Notes: a model not told the origin generated them from the letters alone. A stretch of DNA of 64,000 nucleotides from CAZGUX01 sp964529305 (GCA_964529305.1 CAZGUX010000091.1:62001-126000), one strand, 5' to 3'. Positions 34,304-43,973 are shown, numbered from the stretch's first letter. Numbers and translations are program-made.

Positions 34304-36826
34304 TTAGTGATTCTCCGCGAACTCGCGCGAGGACAGGATCGCCCACATCAGGTCGCGCAGCGCCTGGTCGCGATTGGGCTGCGCGGCGATCATGCGGGTC
34401 AACTCCCCTTGTTCCTCGCGCGACGGCATTCGCGTGAACGCCGCCAGGTACAACTCTTCGATCATCGCCGCATCGGCAGCGCCCGCGGTTAACAGTCGCT
34501 CCAGCCGCGTGCCCGTCGACGACAACTTCTCCGTATAGGCCGAACCGGCGAGCATGTGCAGCGCCTGACCCAGGTTTGCCTTGCCATTCCGCTCCGGCAC
34601 CGCCAGGCGGTTCGGGCGCCCGTACAAATCCAGGAAGCGCGAATAGAACCAGTCGGGCTCTCGCAACTGCACGGCTCGCGTTCCCCTCGGCGCCTGCGCC
34701 GTCGCTTTCGACGGATCGGAGATGCCGTTGGTAAAGACCTCCGGAATGCCGGTCACATCCGAAATCGCGTCCAGCAGGACTTCGGCCTCGAGAGGCCGGG
34801 GGACCGACCTCGAGTAGTTCGTCCGGTCCGCGGCGTTGGTCGGGTTGGTGCGGCTCGAAAGCTGATACGTCCGCGAGAGCACGACCTGGCGCATCAGGTG
34901 CCGCAGATTGTACTGGTGGTCGCGGAGGTCCTTCGCCAGCAGCGCCAGCAACTCGGGATGGCTGGGAGGATTGGTCGAGCGGAAGTCGTCGATCGGGTCG
35001 ACGAGGCCCCGTCCGAAGAAGTATCCCCACATGCGGTTGGCCGCAGCCTCGGCGAAGTAGGGGTGCGAGACCATCCACTCAGCCAACCTCTTGCGGGGGT
35101 TCTCGCGCGGATTCAACACGGGCGCCACGCCTTCCAGAAAGGCCGGCTTCAACTCCGCCTTCGAGCGCGGATGGTGCATCACCAGGTCCTTGCTGCCGCC
35201 CACGTCCGCCGAGCTGAAGTCGTCGCTGCGCGGGTGGTCGAACAGGACGTACTCTTCGCCGGTCACGCCCAGCTTGAACAGCGGCCCGAAGAACGCGGCC
35301 ATGCCCCAGAACTGATCCTGGCTCCAGTTCTCGTAGGGGTGGTTGTGGCACTGTGCGCAGTCCAGACGGCGCCCGAAGAAGACGCGTACTTCTTCCGCCA
35401 TCGTGTCGGGCGGAGGGCCGATCACGTCGTAGGGCAGATAGTGGCGCGAGGGCGCATCGTAACCCGACGAACCCAACCGCTCGCGGGCCATCACGTCGTA
35501 CGGCTTGTTGGTCTCGATGCTCTCGCGGATCCACTCCCAATAGGCCTGGCTCCACTTGGGCCGGATGCCGTTGGCGAAGATGGCGACGCGGAAGTAGTCG
35601 GACACTCGGAACGTCCAGAAGTCGACGAACTCCGGCGAGCCGATGAGGGCATCCACCAGCTTTTCGCGCTTGCGTGGGTCCTTGCTTGCCAGGAACTCGC
35701 GAACCCGCGCCGGAGGAGGAAGCATGCCCGCCAGATCCAGGCAGACGCGGCGCAGAAATTCGGCATCGGAGGACAAGTCGGACGGAACGATGTTGAACTT
35801 CCGCAGCTTGGCGAACACCTGTTCGTCGATATAGTTGTTGCGCGGAACCGAGGGATAGTTCGCCACAGGATCCGCGATCACCCCCACGCCGGCGCTGGCC
35901 ACGTGACCCGCGGCCCGGATCAGGATGGACGTTTCGCCCTGCCCTTTCGCCGTAATCGTCCCGTCCGCGCCCGCGGCCGCGACGTCGGGATTGTTTGACT
36001 GATAGAGCACCTCGTGGGTCAGGTCCTCCCGGCTCCCATCGGCGAAATGCGCGGTCACCAGAAGTCGATGCGACCCGCCCTTGCCGAGCGTCATCAAGGT
36101 GGGGAACACTTCGATGCGCTCCGGCCGCGACTGCGTCTGCGCGCCCGGAGGATCGGCCGGCGCGCCGCGGCGAATCCAGTCGAGAACCAGTTGATAGTCG
36201 GCCGACGTCTTGTCCAGCCTCTTGCCTCCGCCGTGCGCTACCTCCCCGGTGGGCTTACGCAGCAGCGAACTTAGCTCCGGATTTTTCAGATCGACGCGCG
36301 GAACCGGCTCCCCTTTGGATTTGGCGGTGAGCACCTGATAGACGCCGCCCTTGACGATCCACTCGTAGTCCTCGGCGGGATGGAGCGCCGTGACCGACAG
36401 TTTGAACCCGCCCTTTCCTTTGACGCCGCCATGGCAGGCGGCGCTGTTGCAGCCTCGCTTGGTGAATACCGATTCGATGTCGCGGCTAAACGTGATTTGG
36501 CGCCGTTCGGCTGCATGGCGAATGCTCAGTGAGGCTTTCGCGGTCTTGCCGTCGACCGAAGCCGTGACGGACGCCACGCCGTCGGTCACCGCGAACACCC
36601 GGCCCGCCCCTTCGATGCGTGCCAGTCCTGGTTTGGAGAGAGACCACTGGGCCCGCGAGGTCAGATCGACTTCCGTGCCATCCGGACCCATGCCGACGAC
36701 CACGAGTTGCTGCGAAGCCCCGGCCCCGCGAAGGGTTACGTCCGGCGGCAGGACGCGCAGCGACGCGAGCCGGGGCTGGGCGTTCGCAACGAGCGGGATC
36801 GTCAACAGGAGAAGAAGTTGTCTCAT
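34304..36826 (-). CDS. DUF1549/DUF1553 secreted protein with Big2-like domain (840 aa)
   Basis: A large exported protein of the kind typical of Planctomycetes and Acidobacteriota. Signal peptide at 1-16. An Ig-like (Big2) domain follows at about 18-105, then a cytochrome-like region with CNSAACHGG (CxxxCH, an atypical haem-like motif) at about 130. A second Ig-like domain lies at about 235-315. DUF1549 (PSCyt2) spans about 330-535, with FLRRVCLDLAGMLPPPARVREFL and the second CxxCH motif CAQCHNHPY at about 490. DUF1553 (PSD1) spans about 580-815, with AEAAANRMWGYFFGRGLVDPIDDF. The function of these domains is unknown. The start overlaps the upstream gene's stop (ATGA), so they are translationally coupled. 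Confidence 0.88.
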   Translation of the reverse strand: MRQLLLLLTIPLVANAQPRLASLRVLPPDVTLRGAGASQQLVVVGMGPDGTEVDLTSRAQWSLSKPGLARIEGAGRVFAVTDGVASVTASVDGKTAKASLSIRHAAERRQITFSRDIESVFTKRGCNSAACHGGVKGKGGFKLSVTALHPAEDYEWIVKGGVYQVLTAKSKGEPVPRVDLKNPELSSLLRKPTGEVAHGGGKRLDKTSADYQLVLDWIRRGAPADPPGAQTQSRPERIEVFPTLMTLGKGGSHRLLVTAHFADGSREDLTHEVLYQSNNPDVAAAGADGTITAKGQGETSILIRAAGHVASAGVGVIADPVANYPSVPRNNYIDEQVFAKLRKFNIVPSDLSSDAEFLRRVCLDLAGMLPPPARVREFLASKDPRKREKLVDALIGSPEFVDFWTFRVSDYFRVAIFANGIRPKWSQAYWEWIRESIETNKPYDVMARERLGSSGYDAPSRHYLPYDVIGPPPDTMAEEVRVFFGRRLDCAQCHNHPYENWSQDQFWGMAAFFGPLFKLGVTGEEYVLFDHPRSDDFSSADVGGSKDLVMHHPRSKAELKPAFLEGVAPVLNPRENPRKRLAEWMVSHPYFAEAAANRMWGYFFGRGLVDPIDDFRSTNPPSHPELLALLAKDLRDHQYNLRHLMRQVVLSRTYQLSSRTNPTNAADRTNYSRSVPRPLEAEVLLDAISDVTGIPEVFTNGISDPSKATAQAPRGTRAVQLREPDWFYSRFLDLYGRPNRLAVPERNGKANLGQALHMLAGSAYTEKLSSTGTRLERLLTAGAADAAMIEELYLAAFTRMPSREEQGELTRMIAAQPNRDQALRDLMWAILSSREFAENH

Positions 36827-38508
36827 CGGGTTGCCGGCGGCGTCTCCTTGTTTGCGATCTCGGCGAGTTTCGACACCACCATGATCGGAATCACTCGTTC
36901 CGCTGCCGCCGCGCCGACCTTGCCTTGGTGCACGGGGCGCACGACCACTCGCGCGAACACCGGCATCCGCGTTGGCGGCGCCTCGGCCGAGGCGGAAAAC
37001 ACCAGCGTCGATCGCTGCGTCTCCGGGTTGTATCGCTCCAGTTTGCCCCCGTTCGGAAGCGGCGGTTTGGGCGGATCGAACGCCGAGCCGACCACCGCGC
37101 GCACGCCGGGCGGCAGACCTTCGGCTTCGATCGTCACCAGGCCTGGATAACCTTCCTCGCGGTCGATGGTGATGTCGATGGGCTTCGACTCGCCCGGCGC
37201 AAGGTTCACGGGGGTGTCGGCGATCTTCGCCTGACCGAGATGAGGCAATCGCGGGCGGAGGCAGATGCGATACGCGAACGATTCACCGCCGTGATCCGGC
37301 GTCAGGTTCCGGATCTCCAGGGTGTATTCGCCCGCGGACGGCAAGCCGACGGTGGTCTTGGGCTCGATCATCTTCATCATGTACAGGCCGTTGTTGTTGC
37401 GCTTGGTGTACACGTTGGTGACGGTCTCCTTGCCCTGCGCGTCAAGCACCCGCACGACGGGATTGAAGACCGGCATCGTGCCGCGCGGGGTCTCCACTTC
37501 GACCGCTATTTCCTGGGCTGCGTCGGCGCGGAACCGGATCTTCTGGATCAGGCCCGCGCTGCCGATGACGCCTTCCACGACACCGGGCAATTTCATCTCC
37601 GGGATCGAGGAGCTTCCTTCGTCGGCGGCGCGATAGGCTTCGAGAACCGGCGATACCTTCTCTTCGCCCGTGCGCGCGTTCAACCGTGCAATCCAGTTCG
37701 CGGGAATGGCGCGCGTAAACGTCCGCTCGGTCCAGTCGTTGCCCGGTTCGGCGCTGGGGCTGGCCCCTCGCGGTTTGCCCACCTGCAGGCAGTAGACGAA
37801 ATCGGGCCCGCCCATTCCCTGGAACGCCTCCACTCGCAGGACATGACGTCCGGCCTTTGCAAACTTGTGCGTAAGATGAGTGTCCTTGCTGAGGCCGGGG
37901 AAGTAGAGCGGTTCATCCTGGTACGCGATGCGCTTGAGGCGGCTCGCATCGAACCAGCTTCCCGCCGGCTCGAAGATCGTGACGGCCGGATCGAACGCGC
38001 CATTGCCGGCACCGACGTCGAAGCTCAGTTCGTCTCCGGCGGCCACGTCGAACGAGTATTCGTTGATGTCACCCTTGCTGCGGATCCGGCCGAACACCGC
38101 GACGGGAAATCGTTCGAGCTTGGATGGTTCGACCAGGGTGGGCTCGTTCACGACGCGGAAGGCGAGCGGGTTGGTCACGCCCCTCGGCGTCACCAGGCGA
38201 AACGCATACGAGCCGGGAGTTGTCCCGGAAGCGACCTTAAATTCGATACGGACGAGGTGAGCCGCCGGTTTGCCCTTTGCCGGAGGCGCGGAATCTGCCT
38301 CCGTACCTAACACCCTCGCTTCGGCGAACGCGCCGGCGACCCAGACCGCGTGAGCGTCTTTCAAGGCCGTCCCGCGCACCGTGACCACCGTCTCCCCGCC
38401 CGGCTGAGCGCCGTACGGAAACGCCGAGAGCAGCCGAGGTTCTTCGGCGGCGGGCGCACTCACCGCAAACAGAAGCAACACGGTGAACGGGCACGACGCC
38501 TTCCGCAT
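36823..38508 (-). CDS. Secreted pre-peptidase-like beta-sandwich protein (561 aa)
   Basis: Starts at ATG 38508 with a signal peptide (LLLFAVSAPAAEE, about residues 1-20). An IPT/TIG-like domain follows (about 24-110, LLSAFPYGAQPGGETVVTVRG). Several beta-sandwich segments then resemble bacterial pre-peptidase C-terminal domains (GDINEYSFDVAAGDELSFDV and AGEYTLEIRNLTPDHGGESFAYRICL). No catalytic site is visible. Such proteins are routinely encoded next to DUF1549/DUF1553 proteins, and here the stop overlaps the start of that gene by 4 bp, so the two products probably work together at the cell surface. Binding or structural role inferred. Confidence 0.75.
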   Translation of the reverse strand: MRKASCPFTVLLLFAVSAPAAEEPRLLSAFPYGAQPGGETVVTVRGTALKDAHAVWVAGAFAEARVLGTEADSAPPAKGKPAAHLVRIEFKVASGTTPGSYAFRLVTPRGVTNPLAFRVVNEPTLVEPSKLERFPVAVFGRIRSKGDINEYSFDVAAGDELSFDVGAGNGAFDPAVTIFEPAGSWFDASRLKRIAYQDEPLYFPGLSKDTHLTHKFAKAGRHVLRVEAFQGMGGPDFVYCLQVGKPRGASPSAEPGNDWTERTFTRAIPANWIARLNARTGEEKVSPVLEAYRAADEGSSSIPEMKLPGVVEGVIGSAGLIQKIRFRADAAQEIAVEVETPRGTMPVFNPVVRVLDAQGKETVTNVYTKRNNNGLYMMKMIEPKTTVGLPSAGEYTLEIRNLTPDHGGESFAYRICLRPRLPHLGQAKIADTPVNLAPGESKPIDITIDREEGYPGLVTIEAEGLPPGVRAVVGSAFDPPKPPLPNGGKLERYNPETQRSTLVFSASAEAPPTRMPVFARVVVRPVHQGKVGAAAAERVIPIMVVSKLAEIANKETPPATR

Positions 38509-38519
38509 CTCTCGAGACC

Positions 38520-39419
38520 TTATTTCTTCGCTTCCTGCCAGCGTTGCCACTCGAGACCGGGCCGGTCCACGCGGAACTGCACCAACCGGCCGCGCTCGGC
38601 CTCGGTCACGTAGCAGGTCCGGCCATCCGGTCCGCCAAAGCACAGATTCGTCGGATGAGCGCCGAGCACGTTAATCTCGCGAATCACTTTGCCTTGAGGC
38701 GAAACCTTGACCACGGTACCTTTGCCATGGCGGGTGATGTAGAGGTTGCCGTCGACGTCGGCCCTCATGCCGTCAAAGCCGTGGTCGGGGAACTCGATCA
38801 GCAACGTCTTGTTGGCCAGCGCGCCGCCGGCCTTGATGTCGAATTGCCACACCTTCCGCTGTACGGACTCGTTGACGTAGAGTTTCTTTCCGTCCGGGCT
38901 TACCTCGATGCCGTTCGTAGTGCCCATGCCGGTGGCAACTTTCACCAGCTTGCGGCGCTTGTTCACCACCCAGATCTGGCCCGTGCTTTGGGCCCAGTTC
39001 GGATCGCTGGCCCAGATGGTGCCGTCGGGACCGATCGCCAGGTCGTTCGGCTGGTTCATGGTTGGGTCGTGGGCAAACACCGATACCGCCTTGGTCTTGA
39101 TGTCCACCTTCAGAACGTTGTGGTTGGTGTAGTCGGCCAGGTACATGAAGCCGCGCTTGTCGAAGCGGGTCCCGTTGGCCAGACTGCCGTTGGTGAATTC
39201 GAGGAAGATCTCGCCCTTTCCGTCCGGAGCCACTCGCCCGACGGTGGGCTTACGGGTGAAGCTGACGGCGTAAATATTGCCCTGCCGATCGCAGGCGGGA
39301 CCTTCGATCTCCTTGGTAAAGCTGTTCTCCGCTGTGAGCGGTGTCGACACGAAAAGGGTTTCGCCCATTGCCATGGGAATCACCAGTGCGACCAGGGAAA
39401 CATAGCGTATGGCCGTCAT
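38520..39419 (-). CDS. SMP-30/gluconolactonase-like beta-propeller, exported (299 aa)
   Basis: A six-bladed beta-propeller of the SMP-30/gluconolactonase/LRE family. From ATG 39419 it begins with a signal peptide (IRYVSLVALVIPMAMG). Blade motifs follow in order: EGPACDRQGNIYAVSF, GFMYLADYTNHNVLKVD, PNDLAIGPDGTIWASDPNWA, TNGIEVSPDGKKLYVNES, FDGMRADVDGNLYITRHGKG. These Asn/Asp positions form the central metal site in the family, so lactonase activity is plausible. An in-frame extension upstream to 39569 lacks protein character and overlaps the divergent gene. First gene of the minus-strand operon ending at 33332, 11 bp before the next. Confidence 0.87.
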   Translation of the reverse strand: MTAIRYVSLVALVIPMAMGETLFVSTPLTAENSFTKEIEGPACDRQGNIYAVSFTRKPTVGRVAPDGKGEIFLEFTNGSLANGTRFDKRGFMYLADYTNHNVLKVDIKTKAVSVFAHDPTMNQPNDLAIGPDGTIWASDPNWAQSTGQIWVVNKRRKLVKVATGMGTTNGIEVSPDGKKLYVNESVQRKVWQFDIKAGGALANKTLLIEFPDHGFDGMRADVDGNLYITRHGKGTVVKVSPQGKVIREINVLGAHPTNLCFGGPDGRTCYVTEAERGRLVQFRVDRPGLEWQRWQEAKK

Positions 39420-39498
39420 GGACAGAATGCGTCCAGTATAGTTCACGCCTTTCGATGGCCGCAAACCGCGCGTGCTATATTCGAGCGTTGAACAACCC

Positions 39499-40275
39499 AT
39501 GAAACTCAAGCGTTTGCTGTTTGCCGAACTGACGCGCCAGGATCTGCGCGCGGCGGCTTCGGAGGCCATGGTGGTGATTCCCCTCGGAGCGACCGAACAA
39601 CATGGCCCGCACTTGCCCGTCGGTACCGACTACTTCACCGTGGAACATCTGGCCCGCGAGGCCGGCGCAGTCGCCGCGGAGGAGATTCCCCTGCTGGTTG
39701 CGCCCGCTCTGCCCTTCGGCTGTTCGCAGCATCACATCCCGTTCGGCGGCACGTTCTCGATGACGTCCGAGACGTACTACCGGGCCGTCTATGAACTCAT
39801 CCTGGCGGTGTTCAAGAGTGGATTCAGCCGTCTGTTTCTCTTGAACGGCCATGGTGGGAACCACGAACTGGCCCAACTGGTGGCACGCGACATCGCGCTC
39901 GAGTATCCCGCCCACATCGCGGCCGCTTCCTACTGGACCATTGGCTGGGACGCGTTGGTCGCCGAGAACGCTCATCTCGGCATGAGGCTTCCCGGTCACG
40001 CCGGCATTTTTGAAACCTCGATGATTCTGGCGCTCCGCGGTGAACTCGTGGCGACTGACCGGCCGCATCGCGACGACCTCGGCGACACCGACCCGCGCGC
40101 CTGGCAGCAGGTGTATCGCGCCGAACATCACGGCTTCTGGCAGTCGATCAACGGGTACACGGACAGTCCGGATCAAGCCACGGCGGAACGGGGAGAGCGC
40201 TACCGGAAAGCCATCATCGGCTCGGTGGCGAAGGCGTTTGTCGAGTTCTACGGGAACTGCCCGGCTACGCTCTGA
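39499..40275 (+). CDS. Creatininase-family amidohydrolase (258 aa)
   Basis: A metal-dependent amidohydrolase of the creatininase/MftE superfamily. Motifs: VVIPLGATEQHGPHLPVGTD at about residues 25-45 (ExHGPHLPxxTD, metal ligands), HHIPFGGTFS, and LFLLNGHGGNHEL (GHGGN) with the later Glu in GIFETSM. Substrates in the family include creatinine, formamidopyrimidines and a C-terminal peptide in mycofactocin maturation; none is indicated by neighbours. ATG 39499 is used because MKLKRLLFAELT is the common N-terminus. It diverges from the SMP-30 gene and converges with a small exported protein only 8 bp away. Confidence 0.88.
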   Translation: MKLKRLLFAELTRQDLRAAASEAMVVIPLGATEQHGPHLPVGTDYFTVEHLAREAGAVAAEEIPLLVAPALPFGCSQHHIPFGGTFSMTSETYYRAVYELILAVFKSGFSRLFLLNGHGGNHELAQLVARDIALEYPAHIAAASYWTIGWDALVAENAHLGMRLPGHAGIFETSMILALRGELVATDRPHRDDLGDTDPRAWQQVYRAEHHGFWQSINGYTDSPDQATAERGERYRKAIIGSVAKAFVEFYGNCPATL

Positions 40276-40283
40276 CCAGGTCG

Positions 40284-40850
40284 TTACAGTTGGATGCCGG
40301 CGATCCTGCCGTCCCGCACCATCACCGTGACCGACCCCTTGGCCGTCTTGTAGATCCGGGTTTCCCCTTCCGCGTCGCTGATCGACATGGCGGGCGTGCC
40401 CAGCGCGTCGAGTTCGGTACGGGGCATTCCTTCTTTCAATGTGGAGGGATCGATGACGGTCGGCTCCTTAGGGGGAGGCAGCGGTTGGGACACGCGCAGG
40501 ATCGCGGCTTGCGCTCCGGTAGGATGCGGCGCCACCGCCTGCGTCGCGGGGACCGCGGCACGGACGCTCACGGCGCTTCGGCGGGTCGAGGACGTCGAAC
40601 CGGCGGCTGCGTCCGCCAGATCCCTGGCATTGGCCTCGTCCAATCGCCTCCTGGGAGCCGGCACCGCGGTTGAGGCATTCTTCGATTGCTCCAACCGCTT
40701 GGACGCGGTTCCGAAGGTGCCCTTGATGGCGGTGCCGACCCCAGCGGCGACTGCGGCTGCCTTGCCCGCGGTGGCCCCATACTCGACTGCCGTCTGGGCC
40801 GACAGGCCGCTGACAGCGGCGGACACGACGAACAGGACAGATGCGCGCAC
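40284..40850 (-). CDS. Exported protein with SmpA/OmlA-like C-terminus (188 aa)
   Basis: Signal peptide at residues 1-18 (FVVSAAVSGLSAQ), an Ala/Thr-rich low-complexity middle (about 25-130), then a C-terminal fold at about 135-188. This last part (STLKEGMPRTELDALG, then TRIYKTAKGSVTVMV and GRIAGIQL) resembles the small SmpA/OmlA (BamE-like) alpha/beta unit. Such units occur in outer-membrane biogenesis and many unrelated exported proteins, so the function is open. It converges with the creatininase gene. Confidence 0.65.
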   Translation of the reverse strand: MRASVLFVVSAAVSGLSAQTAVEYGATAGKAAAVAAGVGTAIKGTFGTASKRLEQSKNASTAVPAPRRRLDEANARDLADAAAGSTSSTRRSAVSVRAAVPATQAVAPHPTGAQAAILRVSQPLPPPKEPTVIDPSTLKEGMPRTELDALGTPAMSISDAEGETRIYKTAKGSVTVMVRDGRIAGIQL

Positions 40851-40972
40851 GGAGATCTCCTCAAGTTGACTCTATCTCCGGCTCGACTTTAGCTACCAGC
40901 CGACAGATGCCTTAGGCGGACCGTTAAAAACCCTGCGAAACGTTAGCTTGGCGTTCACCTGTCAAACCCGCG

Positions 40973-42100
40973 CTAGCCGATGGGCACTTCCGGTTTCTCC
41001 ACCACCTCGCGAATATCGACCATTGTCCGCTCGCGGTGCAGCGAGAAATACGCGATGAGAAAAACGACGGCGATCAGGCCGATCATCACCATGAACGCAA
41101 GCAGCCGTGTGACCATCCGGACGGGCGCCATCGCCTGAGCGGTCTCCTGGCTCACGATGACGATCCATCCGAGACTGCCATAGTCTTTTTTGAGCCCCGT
41201 GTCGGCGAAGGCAATCAACCGCGGGCCGCCGACCCGCATCGGCGAGGTCAGGAACCCCGCTTCCCTGCCGGACAAGGTCCCCAAAAGATCCTGGATCGAA
41301 GCATATTCCTCCGACTTCAGCTTCATCGCCAGATTGGCGTGTTGGGAGCCGATGACCGTGCCGTCCTCCTTCACGATCTGAGTCACGCCCGTAGGCCCCA
41401 ATTGCGCCCGCTGCACGATGGGGAAGATGGTCGACACTTCGAGTAGAGCGTCGATGGCGCCCACAAACCGGTTGCTGCTCGGGTCCACCACGGGGAGGCC
41501 GACGCCGATGTAATACGATCGGGTCACGTCGTCATACAGTACATCCGTCAGCGAAACCGCGCCTCGGCCTTGCGCGTAGATCCCTTGCCAGAAGTCTTCG
41601 TCTCCCTGGTAATAGTCCAACGTCTTGTGAGTGGCCGCCACCACCGCTCCCTTCTCGTCGGTCACGGTGATGCGAAGGAAGCGGCGGTCCAGGTCGCGAT
41701 AGCGCCTCAATAGCTGGGAGGCCCTCGACGCGAGCAGGCTGTTTACCATTCCGGCGGCCTGCGGCGTGTTCCAGAGTTTCTCCGTTTTTTGTACGCGTTC
41801 GGCAAAGGCCGAGTCGTTCACGCCCGCATAGCCGCGGTTGGCGGACTCGACTGTCTCGACGATGATGGGTTCCGCGGCCAGCGTGGCAACGCTCGTGACG
41901 CGGTCATGAACGAATAGGGCAACTTCCGTGGCCGCGAATTCGGCGATGGTGCGGAAGTGTGTGCCGAGGGTCTTCTCGAGTGCCGATTGGCTGTGGTTCA
42001 GGCTGTAAAGCCCCACGACCGAGATCGGAACGATGGTCAACAGCGCGCCGATGATGAGCTTGGAAAATGGGATTCGGAGTTCGAAGCGTTCGTTCGCCAT
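40973..42100 (-). CDS. Membrane Cache-domain sensor without visible output domain (375 aa)
   Basis: Starts at ATG 42100 with AGAGGA nearby. A first membrane helix (about residues 14-34, LIIGALLTIVPISVVGLYSL) leads to a large periplasmic double-Cache (dCache_1) region at about 40-320. This includes FLRITVTDEKGAVVAATHKTLDYYQGDEDFW and a second PAS-like half with TGVTQIVKEDGTVIGS. A second helix at about 332-356 (LLAFMVMIGLIAVVFLIAYF) follows, and then only about 20 cytoplasmic residues. No HAMP, kinase, methyl-accepting or cyclase domain follows, unlike most Cache receptors. It may act through a separate partner, or be a truncated receptor; no frameshift is visible at its end. The ligand is probably a small metabolite by family precedent. 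Confidence 0.8.
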   Translation of the reverse strand: MANERFELRIPFSKLIIGALLTIVPISVVGLYSLNHSQSALEKTLGTHFRTIAEFAATEVALFVHDRVTSVATLAAEPIIVETVESANRGYAGVNDSAFAERVQKTEKLWNTPQAAGMVNSLLASRASQLLRRYRDLDRRFLRITVTDEKGAVVAATHKTLDYYQGDEDFWQGIYAQGRGAVSLTDVLYDDVTRSYYIGVGLPVVDPSSNRFVGAIDALLEVSTIFPIVQRAQLGPTGVTQIVKEDGTVIGSQHANLAMKLKSEEYASIQDLLGTLSGREAGFLTSPMRVGGPRLIAFADTGLKKDYGSLGWIVIVSQETAQAMAPVRMVTRLLAFMVMIGLIAVVFLIAYFSLHRERTMVDIREVVEKPEVPIG

Positions 42101-42328
42101 GGCAATCCTCTTCTCGTCGACGATGAGGGCGCGACGATCGATTGCCAACAGCCACTATCTCGCCCTCGCCCTTAGAGTACTCCTGAGCGCAAGCCGCGGG
42201 AAGGCTTTTCCGATGGTAAAAAGGGACGCCCCGGGTCGGGGCCGACACATCGTTTCACGTCAGCGGTTTACAACGGAAGGAAACCTGCCTGCCAAGGCAG
42301 CGCGTCCAAACCTTCAGGAGGTGAGGAA

Positions 42329-42523
42329 ATGTTCAAGAGATTAAGACTGCTGCCAGTCGTAATTCTCGGAGCGGCCCTCACACTGATGGGTAGCGGGTGC
42401 GCATCGTACGGAACGCGATCCAGCTTTGGCGTCTCCGTCCGGTCGGGCCCGACGCACCATCACAGTGGCTACTATGACCGGTGGGGCTATTGGCATCCTT
42501 ACCGCTACCACCGGTATCGATAG
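42329..42523 (+). CDS. Small lipoprotein, His/Tyr-rich (64 aa)
   Basis: A tiny predicted lipoprotein: signal peptide with lipobox near residue 24 (LMGSGC), then about 40 residues rich in His, Tyr, Ser and Arg (THHHSGYYDRWGYWHPYRYH). ATG 42329 is preceded by an excellent ribosome-binding site, AGGAGGTGA (42316-42324). His/Tyr-rich small surface peptides often bind metals, but that is inference only. It is followed by a strong hairpin terminator. No family recognised. Confidence 0.7.
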   Translation: MFKRLRLLPVVILGAALTLMGSGCASYGTRSSFGVSVRSGPTHHHSGYYDRWGYWHPYRYHRYR

Positions 42524-42575
42524 TCAGGGCCAGTCCTCAGGATTCCCGGAAGCTCCATAGTGGAGGCTAGAAAAG

Positions 42576-42604
42576 CGGCGGGCCGGCCAGTCGCCGGCCC
42601 GCCG
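42576..42604. terminator. Strong bidirectional intrinsic terminator
   Basis: CGGCGGGCCGGC and GCCGGCCCGCCG make a perfect 12-bp stem around CAGTC, with TTTT after the right arm and AAAA just before the left arm. It serves both the lipoprotein gene (plus) and the exported protein gene ending at 42641 (minus). Confidence 0.9.
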
Positions 42605-42640
42605 TTTTCGTTTTCAACATCGACGGACACATCTGCGCGC

Positions 42641-43375
42641 CTATCGTTCGGCGGCCACTTCAACGGATTTCTGGAGGCTGCTTTGAACCTCGCGATCATC
42701 GAAAGGACCGATGACACGGATCAGGGTCCGGGTGGTGTCTTCCACGACCGGGACACCGGAGGATGCCGCAATCAATGGTGAGACACAAGCAAGGTCGGGG
42801 GGCGATCCGGGCGGGATCCCGTAATACGTCTTGCTGTGCAGCGTCACGACATAAAGTGTCTTGAGAGGCTCGTTGAAAGTGAACGTCACGATGTTCCTCT
42901 CGGTTCGGGTCGCCTGGTCCGGGGAAACCAGGTCGCACGTCACCTGAGGGTTGTCCAGGCCGGCGAACGTCCGGATCGCCGGCAACAAGGGATTGCTTTC
43001 GTCGAGGATGTCGATTCCGGCAATCAATACCGCCGACTGGCCAGTGCTCAACGCCACGGTTTGCTCGCGGTTCAGGAGTGAGTTCCCAGCCGGCGTCAAA
43101 CGCGTCCCCTGCCGGATCAGCAGGCGCGGGTCGCCGGACAGGACCGAACATTCGCTGGCGGGGGCCTGGTTCTCGACAGGCGTGGCGGTGCATCGCTGCG
43201 AGACCGAACTCACTACCTGTTGCGCGAAACCGGCGGGGATACTGGTGAGCAAAACCGCCGGAAGCGGCGCGGTGCCTGGGGGGCTGAGCGTTACGGCCGG
43301 AAACGGTACGGCCGGCGAAGTTTGGCTCCAGAGCATCGAAGCGGTGAGCAATCCCAGGGTGATTCTCAGAGTCAT
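42641..43375 (-). CDS. Exported protein, unknown function (244 aa)
   Basis: Signal peptide at about residues 1-18 (LRITLGLLTASMLWSQ), then a beta-rich soluble protein with four cysteines in the N-terminal third (RCTATPVENQAPASEC) and a later TCDLVSP...ACVSP pair that could form disulphides. Strand-like segments include TVALSTGQSAVLIAGIDIL, IVTFTFNEPLKTLYVVTL and RTLIRVIGPF. No known domain recognised. It is a single gene ending at the strong bidirectional terminator, with a long non-coding region upstream. Confidence 0.65.
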   Translation of the reverse strand: MTLRITLGLLTASMLWSQTSPAVPFPAVTLSPPGTAPLPAVLLTSIPAGFAQQVVSSVSQRCTATPVENQAPASECSVLSGDPRLLIRQGTRLTPAGNSLLNREQTVALSTGQSAVLIAGIDILDESNPLLPAIRTFAGLDNPQVTCDLVSPDQATRTERNIVTFTFNEPLKTLYVVTLHSKTYYGIPPGSPPDLACVSPLIAASSGVPVVEDTTRTLIRVIGPFDDREVQSSLQKSVEVAAER

Positions 43376-43973
43376 TCCACAGTTCTCCTATGTGTTGTAT
43401 CGGAATTGAGGTCTCCGGGACTGCCGGCGTCGGTCAGCCGTGAGGTAAATCGGGGAATCGGAGACACACTTGTCCTCCCCATGGACTTTTCAGCAGCACA
43501 GTTTTACTCGGGCGTCCGGTTACCGCGATGGACCGGCGCCGCGCGTTGGAGTGGGACGGTTACGTCCTCCTGAGGCAAAATCTGGAAGGGCTGGGCCAGG
43601 CATCGCGCCGCGGACCGCCCAACCGGCAACCACCGGGCCGGCGAAAAGCCCAGACCAAGCGCGAACCTTGGGCCCAACTGGAACTTTTGATGCCGCGTGA
43701 GCCGGGGTGCAAGCGTGATTCCACAATCGGCAATGCGTGTATCATCAACGGTTTTACAAAAGTCGCCGGTTTGCAAAGGCGCGCCGTTGTGGCCGCGCAT
43801 GCAGATTCCACATGAAATAACAGGGACGCGCCAGCCGGTAAAACTTGCAGAGTGAGTACTTTTTTCCGGTGCCCCAGACTCCAATATGGCCGATATCGCT
43901 TTTGAGTCGAGCTTCCTCATCGACGCTGCGCACCCAATATCGATACGGAAGTACGCTTTGTGTCCACAGACGA
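43376..43973. other. Intergenic region without a convincing gene
   Basis: About 600 bp between divergent units. A minus-strand frame (43504-44010) is open for 168 codons, but its composition is random-looking, with no ribosome-binding site and no motif. Base composition is more mixed than in the flanking genes. No tRNA-like or transposase-like sequence was found. Confidence 0.5.
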
